NCBI GenBank assembly: GCA_947057505.1
Contig: CAMSEM010000027.1
Span: forward strand, 1-14,193
DNA: 14,193 bases
Source of the DNA: an uncultured Clostridium sp.
GTDB lineage: Bacteria; Bacillota; Clostridia; TANB77; CAG-508
Reading direction: 5' to 3'
Position numbers and translations under genes: made by a program
In this document: positions 1 to 7,575 of the stretch, in pieces
Layout of the letters: each line of letters starts with the position of its first letter
How positions within the stretch are numbered: position 1 is the stretch's first letter
Notes under the pieces: generated by a model
Told to the model about the DNA's origin: nothing
Database searches by the model: none
What the model saw: the letters and a program-made list of their open reading frames with translations, nothing else

Positions 1-59
1 TTTTCTCTCCTCTGAGTTTACAGGTACAACAGTAGGTGTTTTAGATTCTGTCACTAGTA

Positions 60-197
60 ATGGCTATTTTATTAGCAGAAAGTAGAATCGCTGCTAAAGA
101 ACATAAATTATCTGAAGTTATTTTTAGTGGTTGTTTGGCAACAATATTAGTTCTTGTCTTATATGTAGTTGCCACTACAATTACAAAGTTATTATAG
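60..197 (+). CDS. possible small one-helix membrane peptide (45 aa), unidentified
   Basis: An ATG-initiated reading frame of 45 codons ends at TAG 195-197. It has a polar, charged first half (AESRIAAKEHKLSE) followed by a hydrophobic stretch at about residues 21-39 that could form one membrane helix. I see no Shine-Dalgarno sequence before the ATG. The frame is closed upstream by a stop at 42-44. A different frame (positions 2-88) is open from the window edge and ends in SNGYFISRK. The short peptide may therefore be the C-terminal part of a larger gene that enters from outside the window through a +1 frame change, or a small gene of its own, or chance. There is no CGG here, so it does not match the recoding pattern of later genes. 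I do not recognise the family. Confidence 0.3.
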   Translation: MAILLAESRIAAKEHKLSEVIFSGCLATILVLVLYVVATTITKLL

Positions 198-232
198 CTT
201 TTACTTAAAAATAAACGAAGGAAGGTGTTTTG

Positions 233-1345
233 ATGAGAGAAGTACGAAAAAAACAAAAATCTAAAAGTGGAAGTCGACTATTAGTTATTATTCTAGTTAT
301 TTTAATTATTATAGCAGGGACCTTATTTGCTATGAAAATATGGCAAAGTAAAACAAATCAAGAAGAACTTGCACAAAATAACACAAAAGGAAACACACAA
401 AACCAAGTAACACCTAAAGTAGAACAGCCAAAAACATTTGCAGGAAATCAAAGAGCTATGGCATTTATGATAGATAATAATATAAATGCAATGCCACAAG
501 CTGGCTTATTAGAAGCAGATTTAGTTTATGAAATCATTGTAGAAGGCGGAGAAACTAGATTAATGGCTGTCATAAAAAATAAAGAATTAGAACAAATAGG
601 ACCATTAAGAAGTGCTAGACATTACTTTTTAGATTATGCCCTAGAAAATGATGCTATTTATGCACATTTTGGACAAAGCCCACAAGCAAAAGCAGATATT
701 GTAACACTAGGTATTAGTGATATTAATGGAATTTCAGAAAGTTCTTCTAACTTTTGGAGGGTAAATAGTAGATATGCTCCTCACAATGTAGTAACATCAA
801 CTAAAAAGATAAAATCAATTGCTGAAAGAGAAGGGTTTAGAACAACTTCTAGTAAAGGAAATGTACTTCATTATGTAGTAGAAGAAGTAAACTTACCAGA
901 AGAAAAAGAACAATTAACAGAAGGGCAAACTGAGGCAAAAATTAAAAACTCAGCAACAACAGTTACCATTCCTTATTCTAGTTATAATACTGTAAAATAT
1001 ACTTATAATGAAGAAACCAAAACCTATACACGTTATTCTAGAAATAAAAAACAGGTAGACTGGAATACTAGTAAAGATATCACAACTAAAAATATTATTA
1101 TTACAAAATGTAAAAACACTACATTAAATGATGGAACTAATAAAGGAAGACAAACCATAGATAATATAAAAAAATTAAATGGTTATTATATTACAAATGG
1201 AAAATATATTCCAATTACTTGTGAAAAAAGTGCAAGAAATGAAAAAACAGTTTATAAAGATTTAGATGGAAACGAAATAAATGTAAATGATGGTAAAACT
1301 TTTATTCAAATTTGTCCAATAGATAGCAAGATTAGTTTTGAATAA
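233..1345 (+). CDS. yerB: DUF3048 (YerB-like) membrane-anchored extracellular protein
   Basis: The protein has 370 residues. A basic N-terminus (KKQKSKSGSR) is followed by one hydrophobic segment at about residues 18-36, which anchors it with the bulk outside the cell; there is no lipobox cysteine. A low-complexity N/Q/T linker leads into a DUF3048 N-terminal domain with the hallmarks FMIDN, LLEADLVYEIIVEGG, TRLMAV and GPLRSARHYF. A C-terminal DUF3048 domain ends in a QICPID-type strand. The function of the family is unknown; proteins of this type occur widely in Firmicutes. I take ATG 233 as the start because AAGGAAGG lies at 218-225 with about 7 bases of spacing; a TTG at 230 directly before it is the alternative. 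The gene has no in-frame CGG codon. The stop is followed by a gap and an apparently foreign gene, so no operon partner is evident downstream. Confidence 0.85.
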   Translation: MREVRKKQKSKSGSRLLVIILVILIIIAGTLFAMKIWQSKTNQEELAQNNTKGNTQNQVTPKVEQPKTFAGNQRAMAFMIDNNINAMPQAGLLEADLVYEIIVEGGETRLMAVIKNKELEQIGPLRSARHYFLDYALENDAIYAHFGQSPQAKADIVTLGISDINGISESSSNFWRVNSRYAPHNVVTSTKKIKSIAEREGFRTTSSKGNVLHYVVEEVNLPEEKEQLTEGQTEAKIKNSATTVTIPYSSYNTVKYTYNEETKTYTRYSRNKKQVDWNTSKDITTKNIIITKCKNTTLNDGTNKGRQTIDNIKKLNGYYITNGKYIPITCEKSARNEKTVYKDLDGNEINVNDGKTFIQICPIDSKISFE

Positions 1346-1382
1346 TTACACTCCAGGAAATGAAGAACATGAAAAAAAACTC

Positions 1383-1411
1383 TTGAACATTATGTAAATG
1401 TATGATATAAT
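1383..1411 (+). promoter_or_regulatory. sigma-A promoter of the 204-aa gene
   Basis: TTGAAC at 1383-1388, a 17-base spacer, and TATAAT at 1406-1411 form a near-consensus vegetative promoter. A small inverted repeat, TAAGG-7-CCTTA, lies at about 1421-1437 just after the expected start point. It could be an operator or a short leader hairpin. It fires into the gene starting at 1465. Confidence 0.65.
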
Positions 1412-1464
1412 ATAATACTATAAGGGTAATATCCTTAAATAAAACATACAGGAGGAAAAAGGGC

Positions 1465-2079
1465 ATGAAACAAATTACATTGAAAGTAAACGGACGGAAA
1501 GTAACTTTTTTGGAGGAGGAGATTGTTGCTATTGTTGAAAAATACTTCAATACTCAAGTAATGGAGGCAAAAACGATAGAAACATTTCCAAAGACAGAAG
1601 AGAAAGAATGGTTTGAAGTAAACCTGGCTACAATTGACAAAGCACTTTTTGCTGAAAAAAGAACAGACGAACGGCAAGAAGCCACAAGAAAATTGATTTT
1701 GAAGGCTTTTGCTAGAGCTGAAAGTAACCCAGCAAAGTATGCCAAACACTTCAAAACTGTTTTGCCAGAAAAGCTGTGGACTGAAAAAACGATTGCTCAG
1801 CTAAAGCAAGTGGCAATCGCCATAGGAGACCATGTGGCAGACTGGGTTGAACAAGCTTTGGAATGGGCTCAAAAAATTTCTAATGGTGAAACATGGGAAG
1901 CCATTTGTAATGAACCGGATTGTTCTAAATGGCATAGGATCATCATAGGAAAAAATGGACAGGCTTATATTGGCGGAGGAGTCTTGAAAGGAGCAGTAAT
2001 TGACTTTTATAGTGGTTTCTATATGGATAATGCTGAGCTTATAAATGCAGTACCATTAGTAGTAAAAAGAGCTTCTTAA
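1465..2079 (+). CDS. unrecognised 204-aa protein, probably horizontally acquired
   Basis: I do not recognise this family. The protein is soluble and highly charged, with no signal peptide or membrane segment. It has Trp-rich motifs (ADWVEQALEWAQK, WEAIC, CSKWHR) and a Gly-rich stretch, AYIGGG, near residue 170. AGGAGG at 1451-1456 sets the ATG start. The gene is a self-contained unit with its own near-consensus promoter and its own terminator. Its codons differ from the neighbours, with more CTG, TTG, GTG, GCC and ATC. It holds two in-frame CGG codons, at 1495-1497 (codon 11) and 1672-1674 (codon 70), that read naturally as Arg without a frame change. If this host shifts +1 at CGG, translation from this start would read GGA AAG and then TAA, leaving a 12-residue peptide, so the gene may be silent here. 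These features, and its place in an otherwise conserved cluster, suggest recent transfer. Confidence 0.7.
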   Translation: MKQITLKVNGRKVTFLEEEIVAIVEKYFNTQVMEAKTIETFPKTEEKEWFEVNLATIDKALFAEKRTDERQEATRKLILKAFARAESNPAKYAKHFKTVLPEKLWTEKTIAQLKQVAIAIGDHVADWVEQALEWAQKISNGETWEAICNEPDCSKWHRIIIGKNGQAYIGGGVLKGAVIDFYSGFYMDNAELINAVPLVVKRAS

Positions 2080-2096
2080 TTTACTTCAAGTAAAAG

Positions 2097-2147
2097 AACT
2101 AGAGGAATAAACTTTAATAAGTTTGTTTCTCTAGTTTTGTTTTTTAT
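2097..2147 (+). terminator. rho-independent terminator after the 204-aa gene
   Basis: AACTAGAG (2097-2104) pairs with CTCTAGTT (2129-2136). An inner AAACTT/AAGTTT stem closes a TAAT loop. A T-rich run (TTTGTTTTTT) follows. It ends the transcription unit that starts at 1383. Confidence 0.85.
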
Positions 2148-2323
2148 ATGAAAAAGAATTGCTCTATTTTTTTAATAAGGAAAATCTAGATAGTAAACAA
2201 CAAATTAAAAGTCAAGTAAAAGCAAAATGTTTACTGATATTATTTTAGATAGAATACAAGAAAAGTCTAAGTAAAAAAACAAGAACAAAGTTTTACAAAA
2301 TACTTAAAAATTTGTTTGGCATA

Positions 2324-2332
2324 TGCTATAAA
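2324..2332 (+). promoter_or_regulatory. possible extended -10 promoter for the dinD-like gene
   Basis: TGC-TATAAA forms an extended -10 element about 70 bases upstream of the dinD-like start. The matching -35 (TTAAAA, 17 bases upstream) is poor. The rest of 2148-2400 holds no gene that I can support. Short fragments such as KMFTDIILDRIQEKSK at about 2228-2275 may be debris of a lost gene. Confidence 0.35.
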
Positions 2333-2400
2333 TATGGAAAATAAAAATAAACCTTTACTATTTGAATTTCTTGAATAGTGAAAGTTGAAAAAGAGGTAAA

Positions 2401-3016
2401 ATGGACGAAAATAAGATGCTTTTAATAAATAAAATTTTTAACACTGAAACTATAAGAACTATGTGGGATAAAGAAGATGAAAAATATTATATTAGTATTG
2501 TAGATATAGTTGGTGTTTTAGCTGAAAGTAAAAATCCAACTGCATATTGGAGGGTCTTAAAAAAGAGACTAAAAGATGAAGGAAATGAAACCGTTACAAA
2601 TTGTAACGGTTTGAAATTAAAGGCAAAAGATGGAAAATACCGTATGACAAATATATGTGATATTGAAGGAATGTTTCGTATAATTGAATCAATTCCATCA
2701 AGAAATGCTGAACCAATTAAACAATGGTTAGCACATTTGGGAAAAGAAAGAATTGATGAGACTTTTGATCCAGAAATTGCGTTACAAAGAGCAATTGAGA
2801 TATATCGTGCAAAAGGGTATGACGAAACGTGGATTGCCAAAAGAATAAAATCCCTTCAGGAAAGAAAAAGATTAACTGATGTCTGGAAAGAAAATGGAAT
2901 AGGAAGTAACATAGAATATGCAATTCTAACAAACGAAATATACAAAAAAATGGTCAGGAATGACAGCAAAAGAATATAAGCAATATAAAGGATTACGAAA
3001 AGAAAATATTAAAGTA
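2401..3016 (+). pseudogene. dinD: DinD-like (BRO-N family) DNA-damage-inducible protein, frameshifted and truncated
   Basis: The N-terminal 180 residues match the DinD/BRO-N architecture: SIVDIVGVLAES, AYWRVLKKRLKDEG, VTNCNGLKLKAKDGK, IPSRNAEPIKQWLAHLG, RAIEIYRAKGYDETWI and YAILTNEIYK. In E. coli DinD is SOS-induced and has been linked to RecA modulation; relatives are common on mobile DNA. At 2942-2948 a run of seven A's shifts the frame. Dropping one A gives KKWSGMTAKEYKQYKGLRKEN, which is the expected family continuation, in the frame of the downstream murA. After KEN (about 3016) the match stops and the normal helical C-terminal third is missing. The gene is thus broken twice: a homopolymer +1 (biological or a sequencing error) and a 3' truncation at the murA upstream region. 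This looks like decay. One AGG codon upstream in the same frame is read normally. Confidence 0.7.
2589..2613. repeat. 12-bp perfect inverted repeat inside the dinD-like gene
   Basis: AAACCGTTACAA and TTGTAACGGTTT flank a single central A. The palindrome covers the codons for TVTNCNGL, a conserved part of the protein, so coding constraint may account for much of it. It could still be a hairpin or an operator for a DNA-binding regulator. Confidence 0.6.
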
Positions 3017-3112
3017 GCTTCCCCTATTTTTTGTCTTACAAAGCATCACATTCACCTTTTATGGAAACACAACATAATATATAGCAAAATACAAAATGAA
3101 AGGGTGAAGAAA

Positions 3113-4370
3113 ATGTCTAGTTACATAATAGACGGAGGAAGAAAACTAGAAGGAGAGGTAACTGTATCTGGCTCAAAAAATGCCTCTCTTCCAATTATTG
3201 CTGCAAGTATACTAAATCCAGGCATTACAAAGCTATATAATATACCAAATATTCATGATACTAAAATAACTTTAGAAATTTTAAAGTATTTGGGTTGCAA
3301 GATAAAAAAGAATCATGGTAAAATAGAAATTAGTAGCAAAAACATTATGAAAAGAGATATTCCAGAACAGCTTATGAACCAAATGCGTTCTACTGTTATT
3401 TTAGCAGGTGCAATTCTTGGAAGATTTGGAGAAGCAAAGTTCTCGTATCCAGGAGGATGTGATATTGGAGCAAGACCAATCGATTTACACTTAAACGCTT
3501 TTAGAAAATTAGGAATAAATATTGTAGAAGACTCTGGATTTATTACATGCAAGTGTGATAAAATAGTAGGAGCTAATATTGATTTAGATTTTCCAAGTGT
3601 GGGAGCAACTGAAAACATTATATTAGCAACAGTTTATGCTACACGGAATAACCCAAATAACAAATGCAGCAATGGAGCCGGAAATTGTAGATTTAGCAAA
3701 CTGCTTAAATAAAATGGGCGCAAAAATAGAAGGAGCAGGAACTAATATTATTACTATCACAGGAGTTGAAAAATTAAGAGATGTTAGTTATACTGTAATG
3801 CAAGATAGAATAGAAGCAGGTACTTTGTTATGTGCAGCAGCAATTACTGGTGGAAATATTACACTAAACTATAAAAATGCAGACCATATTACACCAATTA
3901 TCAACAAACTAGAACAAAGTGGTTGTAGAATATTTATGCAAAAAGGAAAGATATCATTGTTTGCACCTAGAAAATTAAATGCAGTAGATATTAAAACAAT
4001 GCCATATCCAGGATTTCCAACAGATATGCAATCTGTATTAGCAAGTACTTTAACAATTAGCAAAGGAACATCTGTTATTATTGAAAACATTTTTGAAAAT
4101 AGATATAGGTATGTAGCAGAACTTAAAAAAATGGGAGCCAAAATTACGATAGAAGGAAAAGCTGCAGTAATAAAAGGAGTAAAAAAACTATCTGGTGCAA
4201 AAGTAAAAAGTACAGATTTACGTGGTGGAGCTTGCTTAGTATTAGCAGGACTTGCTGCAAAAGGCACAACAGAAGTTACCAATATAGAATATATATTAAG
4301 AGGATATGAAAATTTAGATAAAAAATTAAATAGCTTAGGAGCTAAAGTAAAAATAAAAGAAGGTGAGTAG
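3113..4370 (+). CDS. murA: MurA, UDP-N-acetylglucosamine 1-carboxyvinyltransferase, read through a +1 shift at CGG
   Basis: MurA transfers enolpyruvate from PEP to UDP-GlcNAc in the cytoplasm, the first committed step of peptidoglycan synthesis. Visible family residues are Lys22 in SGSKNA, Arg92 in QMRSTV, the PEP-binding Cys116 in GGCDIGARPIDLH, and the catalytic Asp in YPGFPTDMQ. The reading frame breaks after Thr177 at an in-frame CGG (3644-3646). Without a shift the protein ends at 3712 after unrelated residues. Skipping only C3644 gives ATGITQITNAAMEPEIVDLA, the conserved MurA segment, and continues to TAG 4370. The joined protein is 418 residues, the usual family length. ATG 3113 is chosen because AGGGTGAAG lies just upstream and the MurA N-terminus begins there; the frame upstream is dinD remnant. 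Only five bases separate it from divIB, suggesting co-transcription. As this is the only murA visible and the enzyme is essential, the shift should be efficient if the sequence is right. Confidence 0.93.
3644..3647 (+). other. +1 recoding site 1 (ACA C GGA) in murA
   Basis: In-frame CGG at codon 178. Skipping the C yields Gly (GGA) and restores the MurA sequence. The site is not in a homopolymer run, and I see no obvious upstream Shine-Dalgarno stimulator. Confidence 0.8.
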
Positions 4371-4375
4371 ATAAA

Positions 4376-5423
4376 ATGGCAAAAAAGACCAAGGAAAAAA
4401 ATAAAAATAGAAATACAAAAGAAGATGTATTAAATTTAGACAATGAAATTATTATTGGTATTAAAACATTGCCACAGCCAGAAGCTCCTAAAAAAAAGGA
4501 AAGCAAGCAAAAGGTAAACAAAAGAAAAAAGCCAATAAAAAAGAAAGAAATAGTAAAAACAAAAAATAAGAAAAAAATAGAAGAAGACGAATTTGAGCTA
4601 AAACTAGGAATTGAAGATCAAGAAGTAAAAAGAAAACAAAATACCAAAAAAAGAAAAACAACTAAGCAACAAGAAATAGCAAAAAGAAAAAGGAAGATTG
4701 TTTTTAGAATAGTAAAATACACTACTTTGCTTATGTTATTAATAGGTGGTGGTATTGCCTTTTTACTTTCGTCGTTCTTTAATGTAAAACAAATTAATAC
4801 CATAGGAAATAGCAAAATAACAACAGAAGAACTAATTAGTTTATCTGGAATTGAGTTAGATCAAAATACCTTTAAAGTACAAACAAGTAAAGTAACACAA
4901 GCTATTAAACAAAATGCTTACATAGAAACAGTATCTGTTAGAAGAAAACTTCCAAATATAGTAGAAATTCAAATACAAGAAAGAACTCCTACCTTTATGC
5001 TAACTTTTGCAAATGCCTATGTATACTTAAATAATCAAGGCTATTTATTAGAAGTTTCTCAAAACAAAATTGATGTACCAATTATTACTGGATTTTTGAC
5101 ATCTGAAGAAGAACTTCATGCAGGAAATAGATTATGTATGGAAGATTTACAAAGATTAGATGAAGCACTACAAATTATGAAATCAGCAAAAAGTAATGGA
5201 ATTGAAAATTTAATTACGAAAATTAATATAGCGGACAAGCAAGACTATATTTTAGATATGCAAGCAGAAAAGAAAATTGTACATATGGGAGATAATTCTA
5301 ATTTAAGTACCAAAATGCTATATATCAATAGCATATTAAAAGAAAATAAAAATATAGAAGGAGAAATTCTAGTTAATACAGATTTAAACAACAAACGGAG
5401 CAATTTTTAGAAAAAAAATATAA
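4376..5423 (+). CDS. divIB: DivIB/FtsQ division protein, last nine residues reached by +1 shift at CGG
   Basis: A bitopic division protein that links FtsL and DivIC to the septal wall machinery. A very Lys-rich cytoplasmic tail (residues 1-110) precedes one membrane helix at about 112-135. A POTRA domain follows, starting FNVKQINTIGNSKITTEELI, and then the beta-rich extracellular domain. Read straight, the frame stops at 5410 after NNKRSNF. At the in-frame CGG (5396-5398), skipping C5396 gives NNKGAIFRKKI and a stop at 5421-5423. This resembles the usual family ending of the G-x-x-FR type. The joined length is 348 residues. The affected part is only the C-terminal end, so the straight product might keep some function. 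The gene starts five bases after murA, with GAAGGTGAG as ribosome binding site overlapping the murA stop. Confidence 0.87.
5396..5399 (+). other. +1 recoding site 2 (AAA C GGA) near the end of divIB
   Basis: In-frame CGG at codon 341. Skipping the C gives Gly and a family-like C-terminus. The zero frame meets TAG four codons later. Confidence 0.72.
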
Positions 5424-5498
5424 AGCATGAAATAAAAAAGGTTTATAGGTAAATCCAAATAAAAACCTAAATATATAAAATAAGGAAGGGTTGCCTAG

Positions 5499-6227
5499 AT
5501 GAGAAAAAAGCAAATAGCAATTACGCTAGGAGTAATGTGCTTTGCATTAACTCTTGCAATTGCAATACAATTAAGAACAGTACAAAACAGCAATTTAGCA
5601 ATCTCTCAATCTCTTGCACAAGACAGACTAAGAGATGAAGTGTTAAAATGGAAAGAAAAATACGATAATACCTATATAGAATTAACAAACTCTACCAAAA
5701 CTTTGGAAGAAATAAGAAAACAAGCAACACAAGACGATGTCACAGCAAAGGCAAAACAAGAAGAAATTACCAAAAATAATTTGTTAATCGGTATGGTAGA
5801 AGTAACAGGACCAGGCATAGAAATTACACTAACAGATAATAATACAGGGCTTACAGCAGAAGGAAAAGAGCTATTAGATCTAAGCTCTCAAATTGTACAT
5901 AGAGAAGATTTATTAGAAGTAATTAATGCGTTAAATAATGCTGGTGCAGAAGCAATTTCAATTAATGGACAAAGAGTGGTACAAACTACAGCAATTACTT
6001 GTGAAGGTAATGTTATCAAAATGAATGGGCAAAGAATTAGTTCTCCATTTGTAATTAAAGCAATTGGTTCACAAGGGATTTTATCTGGCTCTTTAACTAT
6101 GGCAGGGGGCTACTTATATTGGATGGAACAAAATGGTGTAAAGGTAGAACTTAAACAAATAGATAAGATAACTGTAGAAAAATATAATGGGGTTATCAAT
6201 TACAAATATGTAAAGAATAAAAAATAA
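5499..6227 (+). CDS. ylxW: YlxW-type DUF881 protein
   Basis: 242 residues. A short basic start (MRKKQ) is followed by one membrane segment at about 6-24, a coiled-coil-like charged stretch at about 40-90 (DEVLKWKEKYDNTYIELTN and on), and the DUF881 core: NLLIGMVEVTGPGIEITLTDN, LLEVINALNNAGAEAISINGQRV, SPFVIKAIGSQGIL. The molecular role is unknown. In Bacillus two DUF881 genes sit between divIB and sbp, exactly as here, which argues for a link to division or sporulation. AAGGAAGGG lies about 9 bases before the ATG. The gap after divIB holds an AGGTTT/AAACCT inverted repeat (about 5438-5470) but no clear promoter. The gene has no in-frame CGG and needs no shift. Confidence 0.88.
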   Translation: MRKKQIAITLGVMCFALTLAIAIQLRTVQNSNLAISQSLAQDRLRDEVLKWKEKYDNTYIELTNSTKTLEEIRKQATQDDVTAKAKQEEITKNNLLIGMVEVTGPGIEITLTDNNTGLTAEGKELLDLSSQIVHREDLLEVINALNNAGAEAISINGQRVVQTTAITCEGNVIKMNGQRISSPFVIKAIGSQGILSGSLTMAGGYLYWMEQNGVKVELKQIDKITVEKYNGVINYKYVKNKK

Positions 6228-6260
6228 TCCTTAGGAAGGAAAACGAGGTGAGAACAAAGA

Positions 6261-6975
6261 TTGAAAAAAGCAAAAAAAGATGAAATGATTATGTCAGTCA
6301 TTATTGGGGGAATATGCATTATTTTATTAGCGGTTATGTTTATGCAATTTAGAACCATAGAAGAAACAGATATTACTGCTATTGAAAATATGAGAGAAGC
6401 AGAATTAAGAACAGCTATTGCAGAATGGAAAAGTAAATATGAAGAAGCACAAGCAGGACTTGATGCCAATCAAAAATCCATAAGAGAATATCAAGAAAAA
6501 ATTGAAAAAGAAGAGCAAAGCTTTGATTTAGTAGATAAAGATTTAGCTGAATCTAATATGAAAATTGGAAAAACAAACATATATGGTGAGGGGATTATAT
6601 TAACCATATCAGACACAGAAGAAGAAAAAGTAAAATATGCAGATTTAATTGACTTAATTAGTGAGCTAAGATATGCAGGTGCAGAGGCTATTTCAATTAA
6701 TGATGTACGTATTCTTAGTTCTAGTTATGTGTCACAACCAAAAGAGGGCTTAACTATTATAGGGGGGCAAAGAGTAACTTCACCTTTTGTAGTAAAAGCA
6801 ATTGGAAATCCAACTTATTTATCTAGTATTCTAAGTTTAAAAGATAGCCGGATACATAGATAAATATAGAGCTTATGGATTGACAGTTAGCAATATAGAA
6901 ATTAAAAAGAATATAGAAATTGTAAAAGACAACTCAGATAGAGAAACAAAATATATTGAGGAAGGGAGAAATTAG
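6261..6975 (+). CDS. ylxX: YlxX-type DUF881 protein, C-terminus reached by +1 shift at CGG
   Basis: A paralogue of the gene just upstream, with the same plan: membrane segment at about 11-28, coiled coil to about 85, and the DUF881 core with NIYGEGIILTISD, AGAEAISINDVRI and SPFVVKAIGNPTYL. The straight frame ends at 6863 after DSRIHR, cutting the last conserved strands. At the in-frame CGG (6849-6851), skipping C6849 gives KDSGYIDKYRAYGLTVSNIE and continues to TAG 6973-6975. The joined protein has 237 residues, against 242 for its paralogue, whose tail (WMEQNGVKVELKQIDKI) lines up with it. The start is TTG 6261, preceded by GAGGTG with about 10 bases of spacing; the nearby GTG at 6248 is in another frame and closes quickly. 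The stop lies three bases before the sbp start, so the two are probably translationally coupled. Confidence 0.88.
6849..6852 (+). other. +1 recoding site 3 (AGC C GGA) in ylxX
   Basis: In-frame CGG at codon 197. Skipping one C gives Gly and 40 further residues that extend the DUF881 fold. The zero frame stops three codons after the CGG. Confidence 0.8.
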
Positions 6976-6978
6976 AAA

Positions 6979-7374
6979 ATGATTTTTATTGCAATTGTAA
7001 TTGGATGTATTTTAGGAGCAGTAATTGGTATTTATGCACCAATGGTACCATATACCTACTCAGGTTATTTGGCTATTGCCATTATTGCGGCATTAGACTC
7101 TGTATTTGGAGGAATTGCAGCAACATTAAAGAAAAATTTTGACTTAAAAGTTTTTGTAACAGGATTCTTTGGTAATGCAATACTATCTATTTTGCTTACT
7201 TATTTAGGCCAAAAATTAAATGTAGATATTTATTTAGCAGCTATTGTAGTATTTGTAGGAAGAATGTTTAATAATTTAGCTATTATTAGGCGCTATTATT
7301 TAGAAAAATGGTCAAATAATATTTCTAAAAAAGAGATAAAGAATATAAATGAAAAAAGTGAAGAACAAAAATAG
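6979..7374 (+). CDS. sbp: Sbp small basic membrane protein (DUF1290)
   Basis: 131 residues, with three to four hydrophobic helices at about 2-17, 25-47, 55-76 and 83-98 and a charged tail (KKEIKNINEKSEEQK). The pattern IGCILGAVIGIYAP, then YLAIAIIAALDSVFGGIAA, is characteristic of DUF1290, the small basic protein encoded between the DUF881 pair and ftsA in Firmicutes. Its function is unknown. The ribosome binding site GGAAGGGAG lies inside the end of ylxX, three bases separate the genes, and the start codon is ATG. It contains CGC and AGG Arg codons side by side (residues 112-113) and no in-frame CGG. It is probably the last gene of the murA-sbp transcription unit, although I see no clear terminator before ftsA. 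Confidence 0.88.
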   Translation: MIFIAIVIGCILGAVIGIYAPMVPYTYSGYLAIAIIAALDSVFGGIAATLKKNFDLKVFVTGFFGNAILSILLTYLGQKLNVDIYLAAIVVFVGRMFNNLAIIRRYYLEKWSNNISKKEIKNINEKSEEQK

Positions 7375-7408
7375 AATATACAAAAATAGACATAAAAAAA
7401 CAATGTGT

Positions 7409-7478
7409 CAAAAATATTACAAAAATATTACAAAATTATTACAAATCTATTGACTTTTTTTTCAAAATGTAATATTCT
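7409..7478 (+). promoter_or_regulatory. sigma-A promoter of ftsA-ftsZ with upstream ATTACAAAA repeats
   Basis: TTGACT at 7450-7455, 17 bases, then TATTCT at 7473-7478. Directly upstream, the sequence ATTACAAA or a close variant occurs three times at about 10-11 base steps (about 7414-7446). Phased A-tracts of this kind can act as an UP element or a regulator-binding array. The leader to ftsA is about 90 bases. Confidence 0.65.
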
Positions 7479-7575
7479 TAATCCGTCATTAGTTAGTCAG
7501 TTTTTATGTGGATAACTACAACTAATAAGAACAGAAGAAAACAATATTAAGGCAAGCAAAATGGAGGAAATAACA

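Noticed and set aside
2951..2958. The dinD-like break as an AGG version of the same recoding (GTC A GGA)
   Set aside because: AGG is read normally elsewhere, including earlier in the same gene and in sbp. Dropping an A from the A7 run gives the better family match (KKWSGM).
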